Source: Tissierellia bacterium (lineage in GTDB: Bacteria; Bacillota; Clostridia; Tissierellales; Tissierellaceae). From it: DNA of 64,000 bases. Both the position numbers and the translations under genes were made by a program. The stretch is from assembly GCA_012735245.1 (NCBI GenBank), contig JAAYHU010000027.1, positions 1-64,000 on the forward strand. Direction: 5' to 3'. Below the pieces are notes generated by a model. It saw only the letters and a program-made list of their open reading frames with translations, did not search any database and was not told the DNA's origin. This document shows positions 8,624 through 17,275 of this stretch, in pieces (the stretch's first letter is position 1; each line of letters starts with the position of its first letter).

Positions 8624-9532
8624 TCATTCCTCTAATTTTTTAAAGGTATAACCTTCACTGATTAGATATTCTATGATTTCTGGCAATGCTTCTGCTGTCG
8701 TAGTTTTAGTATCTGTATCGTGCATTAATACTATTAACTCCTTCTGCCCTTTTACAGTTGACTTCAATCTCTTTACCAATCTGTCTTTACTTAAATTTAG
8801 CCCTTCTGCATCTCCATTTAAAGCGTTCCAATCATAAACCTTATATCCTAAGTCCTCTGCTGCTTCTACAAATTTCTTTCTATATGAACCATGGGATCCA
8901 CCAGGTAATCTTAAAAGCTTAGTCTCAAAATCCTCTCCTAATACTCTTCTTATAGCATTATCAGCTAATCTTAATTCCTCTAAGAAATTATCTATATTCT
9001 TATAAATATGGGAATATCCATGACTGTAGGAATGGTTCCCTATGGCATGGCCTTCATCAAAGATTCGCTTTAATATATTTGGATTTACATCTACCATTTT
9101 GCCTAGAACAAAAAAGGTAGCCTTAATATCATATTCTGCAAGTATGTCTAAGACCATTGGAGTAACTGTATTAGACGGACCATCATCAAAGGTAAGATAT
9201 GCAATTTTATAGTTTTCCTGTTCATTCCCAGAGTCTTTTTCTTCAGCAAGCCTTTCCTCTTCTAAAAGCCTTACCTCTTCTAACCTTCTTTCCTCCTCAA
9301 GTCTAATTTCTTCTAATCGCCTTCTTTCTTCTTCCTTTGTTCTTTTCTCCTCAACTTGCCTTATTTTTTCCTCTAAGATTATTTTTATAGGATTGTTCAC
9401 TGTCATATTATCTATGGTTTTTTCCACATTTATAGCTAGGACTGTCTCATTAGAACTAGATAAGATTTTTGCAGAAACGCCTCCAATTAAGAAAAATATA
9501 ATTGCAAGGAGTACTATTAATTTTTTATTCAT
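8624..9532 (-). CDS. Polysaccharide deacetylase with charged coiled-coil spacer
   Basis: A secreted or membrane-anchored NodB-homology (CE4) deacetylase. A hydrophobic N-terminal segment is followed by about 45 residues dominated by Glu and Arg with EERRLEE-type repeats, probably a coiled coil or rigid spacer. The catalytic domain has TFDDGPS, the metal-binding NHSYSHGYSH, RLPGGSHGSYRK and IVLMHDT. Such enzymes remove acetyl groups from peptidoglycan or another cell-wall glycan. The ORF track starts at 9547; I prefer the ATG at 9532, which has a GGAGG site 8 nt upstream. It is the first gene of the two-component operon. Confidence 0.9.
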   Translation of the reverse strand: MNKKLIVLLAIIFFLIGGVSAKILSSSNETVLAINVEKTIDNMTVNNPIKIILEEKIRQVEEKRTKEEERRRLEEIRLEEERRLEEVRLLEEERLAEEKDSGNEQENYKIAYLTFDDGPSNTVTPMVLDILAEYDIKATFFVLGKMVDVNPNILKRIFDEGHAIGNHSYSHGYSHIYKNIDNFLEELRLADNAIRRVLGEDFETKLLRLPGGSHGSYRKKFVEAAEDLGYKVYDWNALNGDAEGLNLSKDRLVKRLKSTVKGQKELIVLMHDTDTKTTTAEALPEIIEYLISEGYTFKKLEE

Positions 9533-9659
9533 TGCTTTTTCCTCCATTAACTGCCTCCTTTTCTAAGTCTAATTTTAGCATATAATACATCATTATTCCA
9601 TTGGTTACAAAGTATTTAATAAATAGTTACAAAGTTCTTACATTTATTTAAATCAATTA

Positions 9660-9683
9660 AAATAGGCTGAGATCAGCCTATTT
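9660..9683 (-). terminator. Hairpin after the 107-aa gene
   Basis: AATAGGCTGA and TCAGCCTATT form a perfect stem of about 10-11 bp with a tight loop, directly after the stop of the minus-strand gene ending at 9684. The following run on the minus strand is T-rich but not a clean T tract, so the terminator is probable rather than certain. Confidence 0.55.
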
Positions 9684-10007
9684 CTACAGTGGATAAATGC
9701 TTTGCTTTCTCCTAAATAATTCAGATATTAATAAAATAGTTATTAAATCCCTTATAATCCTACTCCTACCATAGAATATTCTTTGTTCTCCTCTAACCCT
9801 GTCCCTACCTCTATATCTTCTCTCATATGGATCCTCATGTATTTCAGGACACTCATCTACCATTTTCATATAAATATTATCAACCATCTTTTCCATTTGC
9901 TCCTTTGTTATATTTTCCATGGAGCAATTTTCATCTAAATTGTTGTCTATTTCTGCTATTACCTTTGGATAGACTCTGTAATACAGTTCCGGGTAATCAA
10001 AGTTCAT
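9684..10007 (-). CDS. Small protein of unknown function, possibly spore- or envelope-related
   Basis: A 107-aa protein that I do not recognise. It begins MNFDYPELYYRVYPKVIAEI, has an acidic middle, a strongly basic stretch (ERRYRGRDRVRGEQR) and a short hydrophobic C-terminal segment. The opening PELYYRVYP and Tyr/Arg richness recall small clostridial spore-coat-like proteins, but that is a weak impression. It has a GGAGGTG ribosome site upstream of the ATG and is followed by its own hairpin terminator, so it is probably a genuine, separately terminated gene. Confidence 0.6.
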   Translation of the reverse strand: MNFDYPELYYRVYPKVIAEIDNNLDENCSMENITKEQMEKMVDNIYMKMVDECPEIHEDPYERRYRGRDRVRGEQRIFYGRSRIIRDLITILLISELFRRKQSIYPL

Positions 10008-10068
10008 AAAAACACCTCCCCTATATATTCCTCTAATATAATATGTTAGGGAAGGCCCTTTTGATACC

Positions 10069-11796
10069 TTAATCTATCAAATCTTTGAATTGAGACTTAT
10101 ACAATCTTGCATAAATCTTGTCCTCTGCCAGCAATTCTTCGTGGCTACCCCTTTCTACTATTCCTTCTGAAGTTAAAACTAAAATCTCATCTGCATTCTT
10201 TATGGTAGACAATCTATGGGCTATTACTAAGGTAGTTCTACCCTTAGATAATTCGTCTAAGGATTTTTGAATCATTATTTCTGTTTCATTATCTAGGGCG
10301 GAAGTAGCCTCATCTAAAATCAAAATTGGCGGATTCTTTAAGAACAATCTTGCAATGGATATTCTTTGTTTTTGACCTCCAGATAATTTAACTCCCTTTT
10401 CTCCAATATAAGTGTCATACCCATTTGGCAAGGTCATTATAAAATCGTGGATCCTAGCCCTTTTGGCAGCTTCTATTACCTCATCCTCCCTTGCATCTGG
10501 ATTACCATATACTATGTTTTCGTATATTGTTCCTGTAAAAAGGAATACATCCTGTTGGACTAGTCCAATTTTCTTTCTTAAAGATTTTATCTTAATATCC
10601 TTTATATCTATATCGTCTAACAAGATCTGCCCTTCATCAATATCGTAAAACCTTGGAATTAAATGGCATAAGGTAGTCTTGCCTGCGCCTGAAGGGCCAA
10701 CTAAGGCCACTTTCTTTCCTGGCTCAATAGTTAAATTTAAGTTAGAAAGAACTGTATTTTCACCGTTATTATAGGAAAAGGATACATTTTTAAATTCAAT
10801 TTTTCCTCTTACCTCATCTAATTCAATGGCGTCTTCCTTGTCCACAATATCAGGTTCAATATCCATTATCTCAATAAATCTTTCAAAACCAGTCATACCA
10901 TCTTGTAATTGCTGTGAAAACTCTGCTAGCCTTCTAATTGGCTGCATGAAAAAGTTAACATATAGATTAAAGGAAAATAAATCTCCTAAATTTATAATCT
11001 CCCTATATACAAAATATCCTCCCAGGCTAATTACCAAAAGATTCAATACACTGGATAAAATCCCAATGCCTGAGGTAAATTCAGCCATAACCTTATAGGA
11101 TTCTTTCCTAGCATTACTAAAGTGGAGATTTCCTTCATTGAATTTTTCAATTTCATAATCTTCATTGGTAAAAGACTTAGCAACTCTTATGCCCGAAATA
11201 CTATTTTCCAATTGGGCATTTACATTGGCAATTTTTTTCCTTACTTCTCTAAAGGCGTTAGACATCTTTTTCCTTTTGCTTATTACAAACCAGATCATCA
11301 ATGGTATAAAAGTAAATAGGATTAAGGTTAATCGCCATTCAATATTCAATAATACTATAAACGAGCCTATTAACAGAATAGATGATATAAATAGGTCTTC
11401 TGGGCCGTGGTGTGCCAGCTCTGTAATATCCCTTAAATCGTTTACAATTCTAGACATAATATGTCCTGTTTTATTATTGTCATAATAACTAAAGGGAAGG
11501 GTTTGTAAATGAGTAAATATATCCCTTCTCATATCATGCTCTATTTTAACACCTAAAAGATGGCCCCAATATGAAACAATATAATTGCTTATATATCTTA
11601 TGACGAATAATAAGCACATAATAATAGACCACCTTAATAGTAAATCCATCCTGCCAGCAGGAATGATTTCATTGATTATCCTCCTAGTAAATATTGGAAA
11701 GATTAAATCTGAAACTGCTATAAGTAAAGCAAAAAACATATCTATGAAGAATAAAGCCTTGTGAGGCTTATAGTAAGAAATAAATCTCTTAAGCAA
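10069..11796 (-). CDS. ABC transporter, fused permease and ATPase (MsbA/multidrug type)
   Basis: A half-transporter with six membrane helices in the first 310 residues followed by an ATPase domain containing GPSGAGKTT (Walker A), LSGGQKQR (signature) and ILILDEATSALD (Walker B). It should act as a homodimer exporting lipids, peptides or drugs. The ORF track begins at a GTG at 11832, but a GGGAGG site lies 9 nt before the TTG at 11796, giving the start (M)LKRFISYYKPHK that is usual for the family, so I use 11796. The membrane AlkP-like gene lies just upstream on the same strand. The substrate cannot be inferred. Confidence 0.92.
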   Translation of the reverse strand: MLKRFISYYKPHKALFFIDMFFALLIAVSDLIFPIFTRRIINEIIPAGRMDLLLRWSIIMCLLFVIRYISNYIVSYWGHLLGVKIEHDMRRDIFTHLQTLPFSYYDNNKTGHIMSRIVNDLRDITELAHHGPEDLFISSILLIGSFIVLLNIEWRLTLILFTFIPLMIWFVISKRKKMSNAFREVRKKIANVNAQLENSISGIRVAKSFTNEDYEIEKFNEGNLHFSNARKESYKVMAEFTSGIGILSSVLNLLVISLGGYFVYREIINLGDLFSFNLYVNFFMQPIRRLAEFSQQLQDGMTGFERFIEIMDIEPDIVDKEDAIELDEVRGKIEFKNVSFSYNNGENTVLSNLNLTIEPGKKVALVGPSGAGKTTLCHLIPRFYDIDEGQILLDDIDIKDIKIKSLRKKIGLVQQDVFLFTGTIYENIVYGNPDAREDEVIEAAKRARIHDFIMTLPNGYDTYIGEKGVKLSGGQKQRISIARLFLKNPPILILDEATSALDNETEIMIQKSLDELSKGRTTLVIAHRLSTIKNADEILVLTSEGIVERGSHEELLAEDKIYARLYKSQFKDLID

Positions 11797-11865
11797 TTGG
11801 AAATACCTCCCTACCAAATTATTTCGAGTCACGAATATTATATACTATTTATTTAACCTTTTCAA

Positions 11866-13692
11866 TTACTTAAAATTTATACCTTTAATATCTGTATTAG
11901 TTTCATAGATTAAGTCTAAAATGTAGAAAAAGATCATATATATGAAAGTTATGGAACCTGTGTCATTTAATAAGAATCCCACAATGGCAGTAATTAATAC
12001 GATAATATCCTTATTTCTAAGATGGATCTTATCCCTAATAAGCCCTCTCATTTTCCTAAGGATTAATATTTGAAAAACTATAACTATTGAAAAAGGCGGG
12101 ATAATAGTTAGTTTAAGTAACTCCTTGGCCTTAAAGGAAGCAATAGTCATAAATTCCCATAACCCATTATTCTTAATCCTGTAAAGGAATTCTATAGCAT
12201 GAGATTTGGAAATACTGTTATAGTCTAGTAACATATTAATTGCAAAAATTCCAGCTCCCAGCAAAAGAAATATTAAAGATTTAAAAATACTATTCTTATT
12301 TAAAGAAAAGATTTGGAATAAAATCAGCCCAAATAAAACAACAGATGTTATAAATCCACCTGTATTGACACCAAATCTTGCAGATAGGACTAAGATATTC
12401 AATGAAAAAATAAATAATCCTAGTACTTTTTTAAGTCCCTCTTTCTTTATACCCTTAATGGAGCTAAAGTATGATAAAATAGATGATATTAGTAATACTC
12501 CCATTATTCCATTATTTAATCCGTAATATCTGGCCCCATAGAATAAGTTGTTAAAACCAATATATGAATTATAGATTGTCTTAGGATAAAATAAGGTTCC
12601 CAAGACTATTAAAGCATAAGTCAATAAGCTTAAGGTCTTTACTAGGTTAAGTTTACCTTTGTTTATAGCTTTTATCATTCCATAGGATAAAAAGATACAT
12701 GTTACAATGTATAAAGGTATATTCTTATGAAGATTAAATAATCCCAATATTATTGAAATAGGAATAGACCCAATTAAAGTGCAATAGAGGCCATAGGCCC
12801 AATTATGAATTTCCTTATATTTAAGAAGGCCTATGCCAACAAAAACCTGAATAGAATATATTAGGCCATGAAATATAGTTGTAATTACTAATAGGTTAAT
12901 AGAAGTAGTATAGATTCCTTTTATTATTTCCAATGGACTATCTACTCTAACAATCTCAATGGGTTTTCCCACATCCTTTTTATAATCTATTCCATAAATA
13001 TTTTTTATTTGGACTGAAATATCTTCTAGGGCAATGAAGCCATCCCTTTTTGTAGACTGACTAGTTAATATTCCTGAATCGGTGCCATTAATATAGACAA
13101 TAGGTACTATAAATCTATTTAAAAGACTCCCTTTTTCGTCTGCCACTTTTTCAGGCAGGATGATTATATTCCTATCCCCAAAATAACTTAAATATTTTTT
13201 TAGAATGTCTATTCTTTCATCATGTCCATTAATGTCATAAGAGATTAGCAATATATTAGAATGTTGTAAAAGGTCTTGGGTATTATCAAGGAGCCAATTG
13301 AAATCATACTTGGTCTCACCTGCTTCATAGTCTACTTGGCCTTCACTATTGGCAATCAATAATTTTTCTGTTTCTCCTCCTATGTAGGACACCTTTTCAT
13401 CTTCTAGAACATCTCCTAGATATTCAATTTTAGCGCTTTTATTTTTGAAGTCTCTCAGGGATAATTTCCTGCCAGTATTTATGGACAATAATAGGTTTTC
13501 CTTATTATAGGGAGGCCTAGTCTTATAATTTACAAGTCCGATACTATATTTTTCTAAGGACAAATCTTCGATTATATCAAAGGACAATTCGTCAACTAAG
13601 ATTATGATGGTTTCTTCATTGCCTGCCCATATGAAACTCGGCAAAAATAGTATAAAGAAAAATATTAATAATCCAATGGCTTTTCTTTTCAT
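11866..13692 (-). CDS. Secreted AlkP-like domain fused to a polytopic membrane domain, function unknown
   Basis: A 608-aa protein. A signal peptide (about 1-23) is followed by roughly 220 extracellular residues starting ETIIILVDELSFDII. That motif resembles the first metal-ligand strand of the alkaline phosphatase superfamily. The C-terminal two thirds contain about ten hydrophobic segments. Other AlkP metal ligands are not obvious: ILLISYDINGHD is a candidate, and the domain may be degenerate. It lies 9 nt after a 67-aa membrane protein gene in the series that includes addA and addB. I cannot assign a function; a sensory or envelope-modifying role is speculation. Confidence 0.6.
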   Translation of the reverse strand: MKRKAIGLLIFFFILFLPSFIWAGNEETIIILVDELSFDIIEDLSLEKYSIGLVNYKTRPPYNKENLLLSINTGRKLSLRDFKNKSAKIEYLGDVLEDEKVSYIGGETEKLLIANSEGQVDYEAGETKYDFNWLLDNTQDLLQHSNILLISYDINGHDERIDILKKYLSYFGDRNIIILPEKVADEKGSLLNRFIVPIVYINGTDSGILTSQSTKRDGFIALEDISVQIKNIYGIDYKKDVGKPIEIVRVDSPLEIIKGIYTTSINLLVITTIFHGLIYSIQVFVGIGLLKYKEIHNWAYGLYCTLIGSIPISIILGLFNLHKNIPLYIVTCIFLSYGMIKAINKGKLNLVKTLSLLTYALIVLGTLFYPKTIYNSYIGFNNLFYGARYYGLNNGIMGVLLISSILSYFSSIKGIKKEGLKKVLGLFIFSLNILVLSARFGVNTGGFITSVVLFGLILFQIFSLNKNSIFKSLIFLLLGAGIFAINMLLDYNSISKSHAIEFLYRIKNNGLWEFMTIASFKAKELLKLTIIPPFSIVIVFQILILRKMRGLIRDKIHLRNKDIIVLITAIVGFLLNDTGSITFIYMIFFYILDLIYETNTDIKGINFK

Positions 13693-13701
13693 CTTATCAC
13701 C

Positions 13702-13905
13702 TTAATATATAATCCAACTCAATATTCTAAAAATTCCTAATACCAAGGATAGTATTGAGATTAAAATTTTATATCTATAGACCCTGTCCTTTTCAATATT
13801 TTCCTTTTTGCTGAGTACTTTTAAACCATCTTCTATTATAAGATCATAGTTTTCAAAAACGTAAATAAATATGCTTATGAAAATAAAACACAGGCCAATT
13901 AACAT
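13702..13905 (-). CDS. Small membrane protein of unknown function
   Basis: A 67-aa protein with an N-terminal membrane segment (LIGLCFIFISIFIYVF) and a C-terminal one (ILISILSLVLGIFRILSWII), joined by a charged loop of about 28 residues. A GGAGGAATCAC ribosome site stands in front of the ATG. It lies 10 nt after addA and 9 nt before the AlkP-like membrane gene, so it is part of the same transcription unit. No family is recognised. Good spacing and ribosome site support it as a real gene. Confidence 0.65.
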   Translation of the reverse strand: MLIGLCFIFISIFIYVFENYDLIIEDGLKVLSKKENIEKDRVYRYKILISILSLVLGIFRILSWIIY

Positions 13906-13915
13906 GTGATTCCTC

Positions 13916-16900
13916 CTATTCTAAATCGCAAAAAGATGTATGTTTACAATATTTATTGCATCTGTTACTCCTAGGATAGTCTAAGATATTAGACTTATTA
14001 GATACAAAAATCATAAACTCCTCTAAGTCTTTAAGATTTTTCATTAAACTCTCATCATCTATAGGAATATCTACATATTGGCCATTTTCAAGGAAGACTA
14101 TTCTGGCTCTTTCTATTTCCATCTTCATTATTTCACTAACTACATAGGCATAGAGCTGTAACTGAGGAGTATATTTGTAAACTAAATAATCTAGGTTTTC
14201 TATTTTATTTGTCTTATAATCTAATATTTCAGCCTTATCACCATAAATATTTATCCTATCTATTACGCCTGTTATATAATAATCTTTTACCTTCAAATAG
14301 AAGGGTCTTTCAATAAATGTTCTATCATAATCCTCCCTATATAGTTTTATAAAATTTTCTATATATACCTTTACTTCATCATAGACTTTTTGGTTAAATG
14401 GTATGCCATAAGATCTAGATACTTTTTCTAGAAGTTCTTTTATGTCAAGGCCAGACTTGTAGTGCTCACAGAATTTATGAACTATATTGCCCTTCTCTAT
14501 TCCATCTAAGGCTTTTTCAACTTTTAGATTTTCATATTCTTCATCATCAATAGAAGCTAATTTCTTATAATAGTCTAGGAAAAACCTTCTCCTACACTCC
14601 CTAAAGACTAAGAATTGTGTAATACTATACTTATCAATTAATTTCTTGTTAAATTCGGGTATATCATATAATAAAGGCAATTCGATATCTAATGTATCTC
14701 CTTTTAACAAATCCTCTTTAATTAAATTTATTGGTTTATATTCTTCATCTTCCATATGGATTTCAGATATCATTCTACACTTAGAGTAATCAATCAAGTC
14801 CTTAATTAGCTTCTTGTAGCCTGTGTCCTTTCCTTGAAAGCCTAAAATAAGGTAGTCTTCAGCCCTAGTCATGGCCACATATAGGATTCTTTCCATCTCT
14901 TCTTTTTCCTTTTGGGCTAAGTCATCTTTAATTTTATTATAAAGGATTTTGCTATTATCCATGTCTATGCCTATACCTGAGTCCTTTGAAAATACTATTT
15001 TAGGAAATCCTACATTTGGACTAGTACACAATTCAGGAATTATGACTACAGGGAATTGAAGCCCCTTGGACTTGTGGATTGTGAGTATCTTTACTACATT
15101 TGAGTCTTCTGAATATATTTTTTCTTGGGACTCATCCATATCCTTTATCTCATCTAGATAGTCAATAAAATCCTCTAGGCTTTGTATATTATCTCTTTCA
15201 TATTCCCTTACAATGTCTACGAATTTATGGATATTGGCAACTGCCTGCCTTCCACCTTGTTTTAGTAGCATGGATTCAATGAAAAATGTTTTAGATATCA
15301 ATTCATCAACTAAATATTCCAGCCCATAAAGGTGTTTTATTTCATAAAAATATTCCATTAAGTTTACAGCTTCTCTTAGCTTTTTATTTTCTTCCTTACA
15401 TAGGATTTCCCTATTGACTAAGTCCTTCATAGATTCAAATACTGTAGTTTCCCTATATCTTAAAATCCAATACAAGGTCTTATCGGAAAGGCCTACCATA
15501 GGAGATCTTAAAAAACCAATGGTAGCTATAGTATCATAGGGATTGCTAATAGCTTTTAAGGCATTAATTAAATCTATTATTTCCCTTTGTTCAAAAAAAC
15601 CCTTTCCTCCAAAATTATAGAAGGGTATACCAAACCTTTTTAATGCTTCTTCATAGATATGATTTCTAGTAGAAGCCCTAAAAAGAATAGCAAAATCACC
15701 ATAGTCATATTGGCCTGATAATACTAGTTCCTTTATTCTCTTGGCAATAAGCTGGCTTTCATAAATCTTATGGTATTCGCTGGCATTTACCCCCTTAGGA
15801 ACAGTTAAATCTTCTTTTTCCAATATTTCTATATCTATTGGATTAGTTGTAGTTCTGAAATGGGATAAGCTAATATAACGATTGCCCATGATTTTTTGAA
15901 ATATATCATTTATAAACTCTAGTACTGTGTTTACTGTCCTATAGTTTATATCTAAAGTAATGGGCTTAGCCTTAGACACTTCTTCTATATCCTCTATTAC
16001 TTCGTAGAATACATCTAAATCTGCACCTCTAAAGCCATAGATAGATTGTTTTGGATCTCCCACTACAAATAAATTAGCTTTATCTAATTTATTATCTACG
16101 GTAGCTAATTTATAAAAAATCTCTTTCTGCAATTCGTTAATATCTTGAAATTCATCTACCATTATATATTTAAATTTGTCTTGGTACCTCTTTCTAAGGG
16201 CTTCATCATCTAATAGTTTTGAAACCTTTATTTGTAGATCGTCATAGTCTAAGGCCCTTAGTTCTTTCTTCTTGGAGTCGTAATTACTATCTATTTCAAT
16301 CAATAGGTTTAAGACTGTATTATAGATCTCAATATTATTTTTTTCAAAGCTTAACAAAACCCTTTCAATGCTTTCCTTTAATAATTCTATTTTCTCTTGT
16401 TCTTTGCTACTCCTTCCTATATTATCATGGAGGAAGGTCATTATTTCTGGTAATTCATCTTCTTCATATTCCTCATTTTTAAACCTAAGCCAAGTTTCAT
16501 TATCCTTTAGTTTATAGATTTTACTATTTTTAGGAAGCTTCTCCATTAAATATTGAAAAATATCCTTAATCTTGTTTAAATCATCCTGAGATAATTCAAA
16601 GGCCTTTAATTGGTTTAAAGTTCTTTCCTTCAATTGTATAAAACTAAGACCTACAGTTCGAATTTTATTGTAAATATATAATAAGTCCTTAACCAAGGAA
16701 TCTATATTATCCCTTCCAAAGGCTAGAAGCAACTTATAAACTTTTTCATCTTCGTTTATGCCTTTAATCAAGACTTCTTTTATAGATTCCTTTAAGACTT
16801 TCATAGACTGATAATCCTCCAGCATTTCAAAATGTGGATCTATATTAGCTTCCACTGGACATTCCCTGAGGATTTTAGCGCAAAAGCTATGTATGGTAGA

Positions 16901-17263
16901 AATATTAGCCTTCTCCAAATCCCTATAATATTTTCTCCATTTGTAACCCTTACTGAAATTATTGCGGATTTCCTTCCTGATTCTGTCAACCATCTCCTGA
17001 GTAGCTTTTTTTGTAAAGGTTATGGCCACAATCGATTCAATTTCCCTTCCCTTTTCCAGCTTTCCGTGTTCCAATATATAAATATATCTTTCTGTTAAGA
17101 CCTTAGTTTTTCCAGTACCTGCACCAGCATTTACAGCTAAATTCTTATCTATAGTTCTAACAGCATCTTTTTGGGCTTCATTTAAAGTCATCATTTTACC
17201 TCCACTCTGGACTTTATTAAAGGCCATACTCCCCTCTCCATTCTGTGCATTATTTATAGCCAT
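13916..17263 (-). CDS. addA: AddA-type helicase-nuclease subunit (UvrD-family helicase with PD-(D/E)XK nuclease)
   Basis: A 1115-aa subunit of the double-strand-break processing enzyme. Helicase motifs in order: AGAGTGKT (46-53), VDEFQDINELQ, GDPKQSIYGFRGAD, TIHKSKGLQFPVV and ILYVAMTRAEDYLI. The C-terminal nuclease has GVIDRINIYGDKAEILDYKT. It also has one Cys before the nuclease (FRECRRR) and a terminal C-x3-C-x5-C, the spacing typical of the Fe-S nuclease fold, usually reported for AddB. The start at 17263 overlaps the addB stop (TAATG), supporting coupling. Two further in-frame ATGs at 17227 and 17191 each have their own RBS-like sequence; the last one gives the usual family N-terminus (MTLNEAQKDAV). 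Confidence 0.92.
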   Translation of the reverse strand: MAINNAQNGEGSMAFNKVQSGGKMMTLNEAQKDAVRTIDKNLAVNAGAGTGKTKVLTERYIYILEHGKLEKGREIESIVAITFTKKATQEMVDRIRKEIRNNFSKGYKWRKYYRDLEKANISTIHSFCAKILRECPVEANIDPHFEMLEDYQSMKVLKESIKEVLIKGINEDEKVYKLLLAFGRDNIDSLVKDLLYIYNKIRTVGLSFIQLKERTLNQLKAFELSQDDLNKIKDIFQYLMEKLPKNSKIYKLKDNETWLRFKNEEYEEDELPEIMTFLHDNIGRSSKEQEKIELLKESIERVLLSFEKNNIEIYNTVLNLLIEIDSNYDSKKKELRALDYDDLQIKVSKLLDDEALRKRYQDKFKYIMVDEFQDINELQKEIFYKLATVDNKLDKANLFVVGDPKQSIYGFRGADLDVFYEVIEDIEEVSKAKPITLDINYRTVNTVLEFINDIFQKIMGNRYISLSHFRTTTNPIDIEILEKEDLTVPKGVNASEYHKIYESQLIAKRIKELVLSGQYDYGDFAILFRASTRNHIYEEALKRFGIPFYNFGGKGFFEQREIIDLINALKAISNPYDTIATIGFLRSPMVGLSDKTLYWILRYRETTVFESMKDLVNREILCKEENKKLREAVNLMEYFYEIKHLYGLEYLVDELISKTFFIESMLLKQGGRQAVANIHKFVDIVREYERDNIQSLEDFIDYLDEIKDMDESQEKIYSEDSNVVKILTIHKSKGLQFPVVIIPELCTSPNVGFPKIVFSKDSGIGIDMDNSKILYNKIKDDLAQKEKEEMERILYVAMTRAEDYLILGFQGKDTGYKKLIKDLIDYSKCRMISEIHMEDEEYKPINLIKEDLLKGDTLDIELPLLYDIPEFNKKLIDKYSITQFLVFRECRRRFFLDYYKKLASIDDEEYENLKVEKALDGIEKGNIVHKFCEHYKSGLDIKELLEKVSRSYGIPFNQKVYDEVKVYIENFIKLYREDYDRTFIERPFYLKVKDYYITGVIDRINIYGDKAEILDYKTNKIENLDYLVYKYTPQLQLYAYVVSEIMKMEIERARIVFLENGQYVDIPIDDESLMKNLKDLEEFMIFVSNKSNILDYPRSNRCNKYCKHTSFCDLE

Positions 17264-17275
17264 TATTGCACCTCC
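17156..17275 (-). repeat. Three tandem 36-bp copies of the addA translation start region
   Basis: Reading the minus strand from the addB/addA junction, three successive units have the layout GGAGG-like site, ATG, then about seven codons ending in CAG or CAA: starts at 17263, 17227 and 17191, exactly 36 bp apart and in one frame. The encoded peptides MAINNAQ, MAFNKVQ and MTLNEAQ are visibly related. The GGAG-type sites are GGAGGTGCAATA, GGAGAGGGGAGT and GGAGGTAAAATG. The similarity is partial, so the copies have diverged. Unit borders are approximate. Confidence 0.75.

Noticed and set aside
8450-8635. 61-aa plus-strand ORF at the start of the response regulator gene
   Set aside because: Antisense to the conserved receiver domain; no ribosome site.
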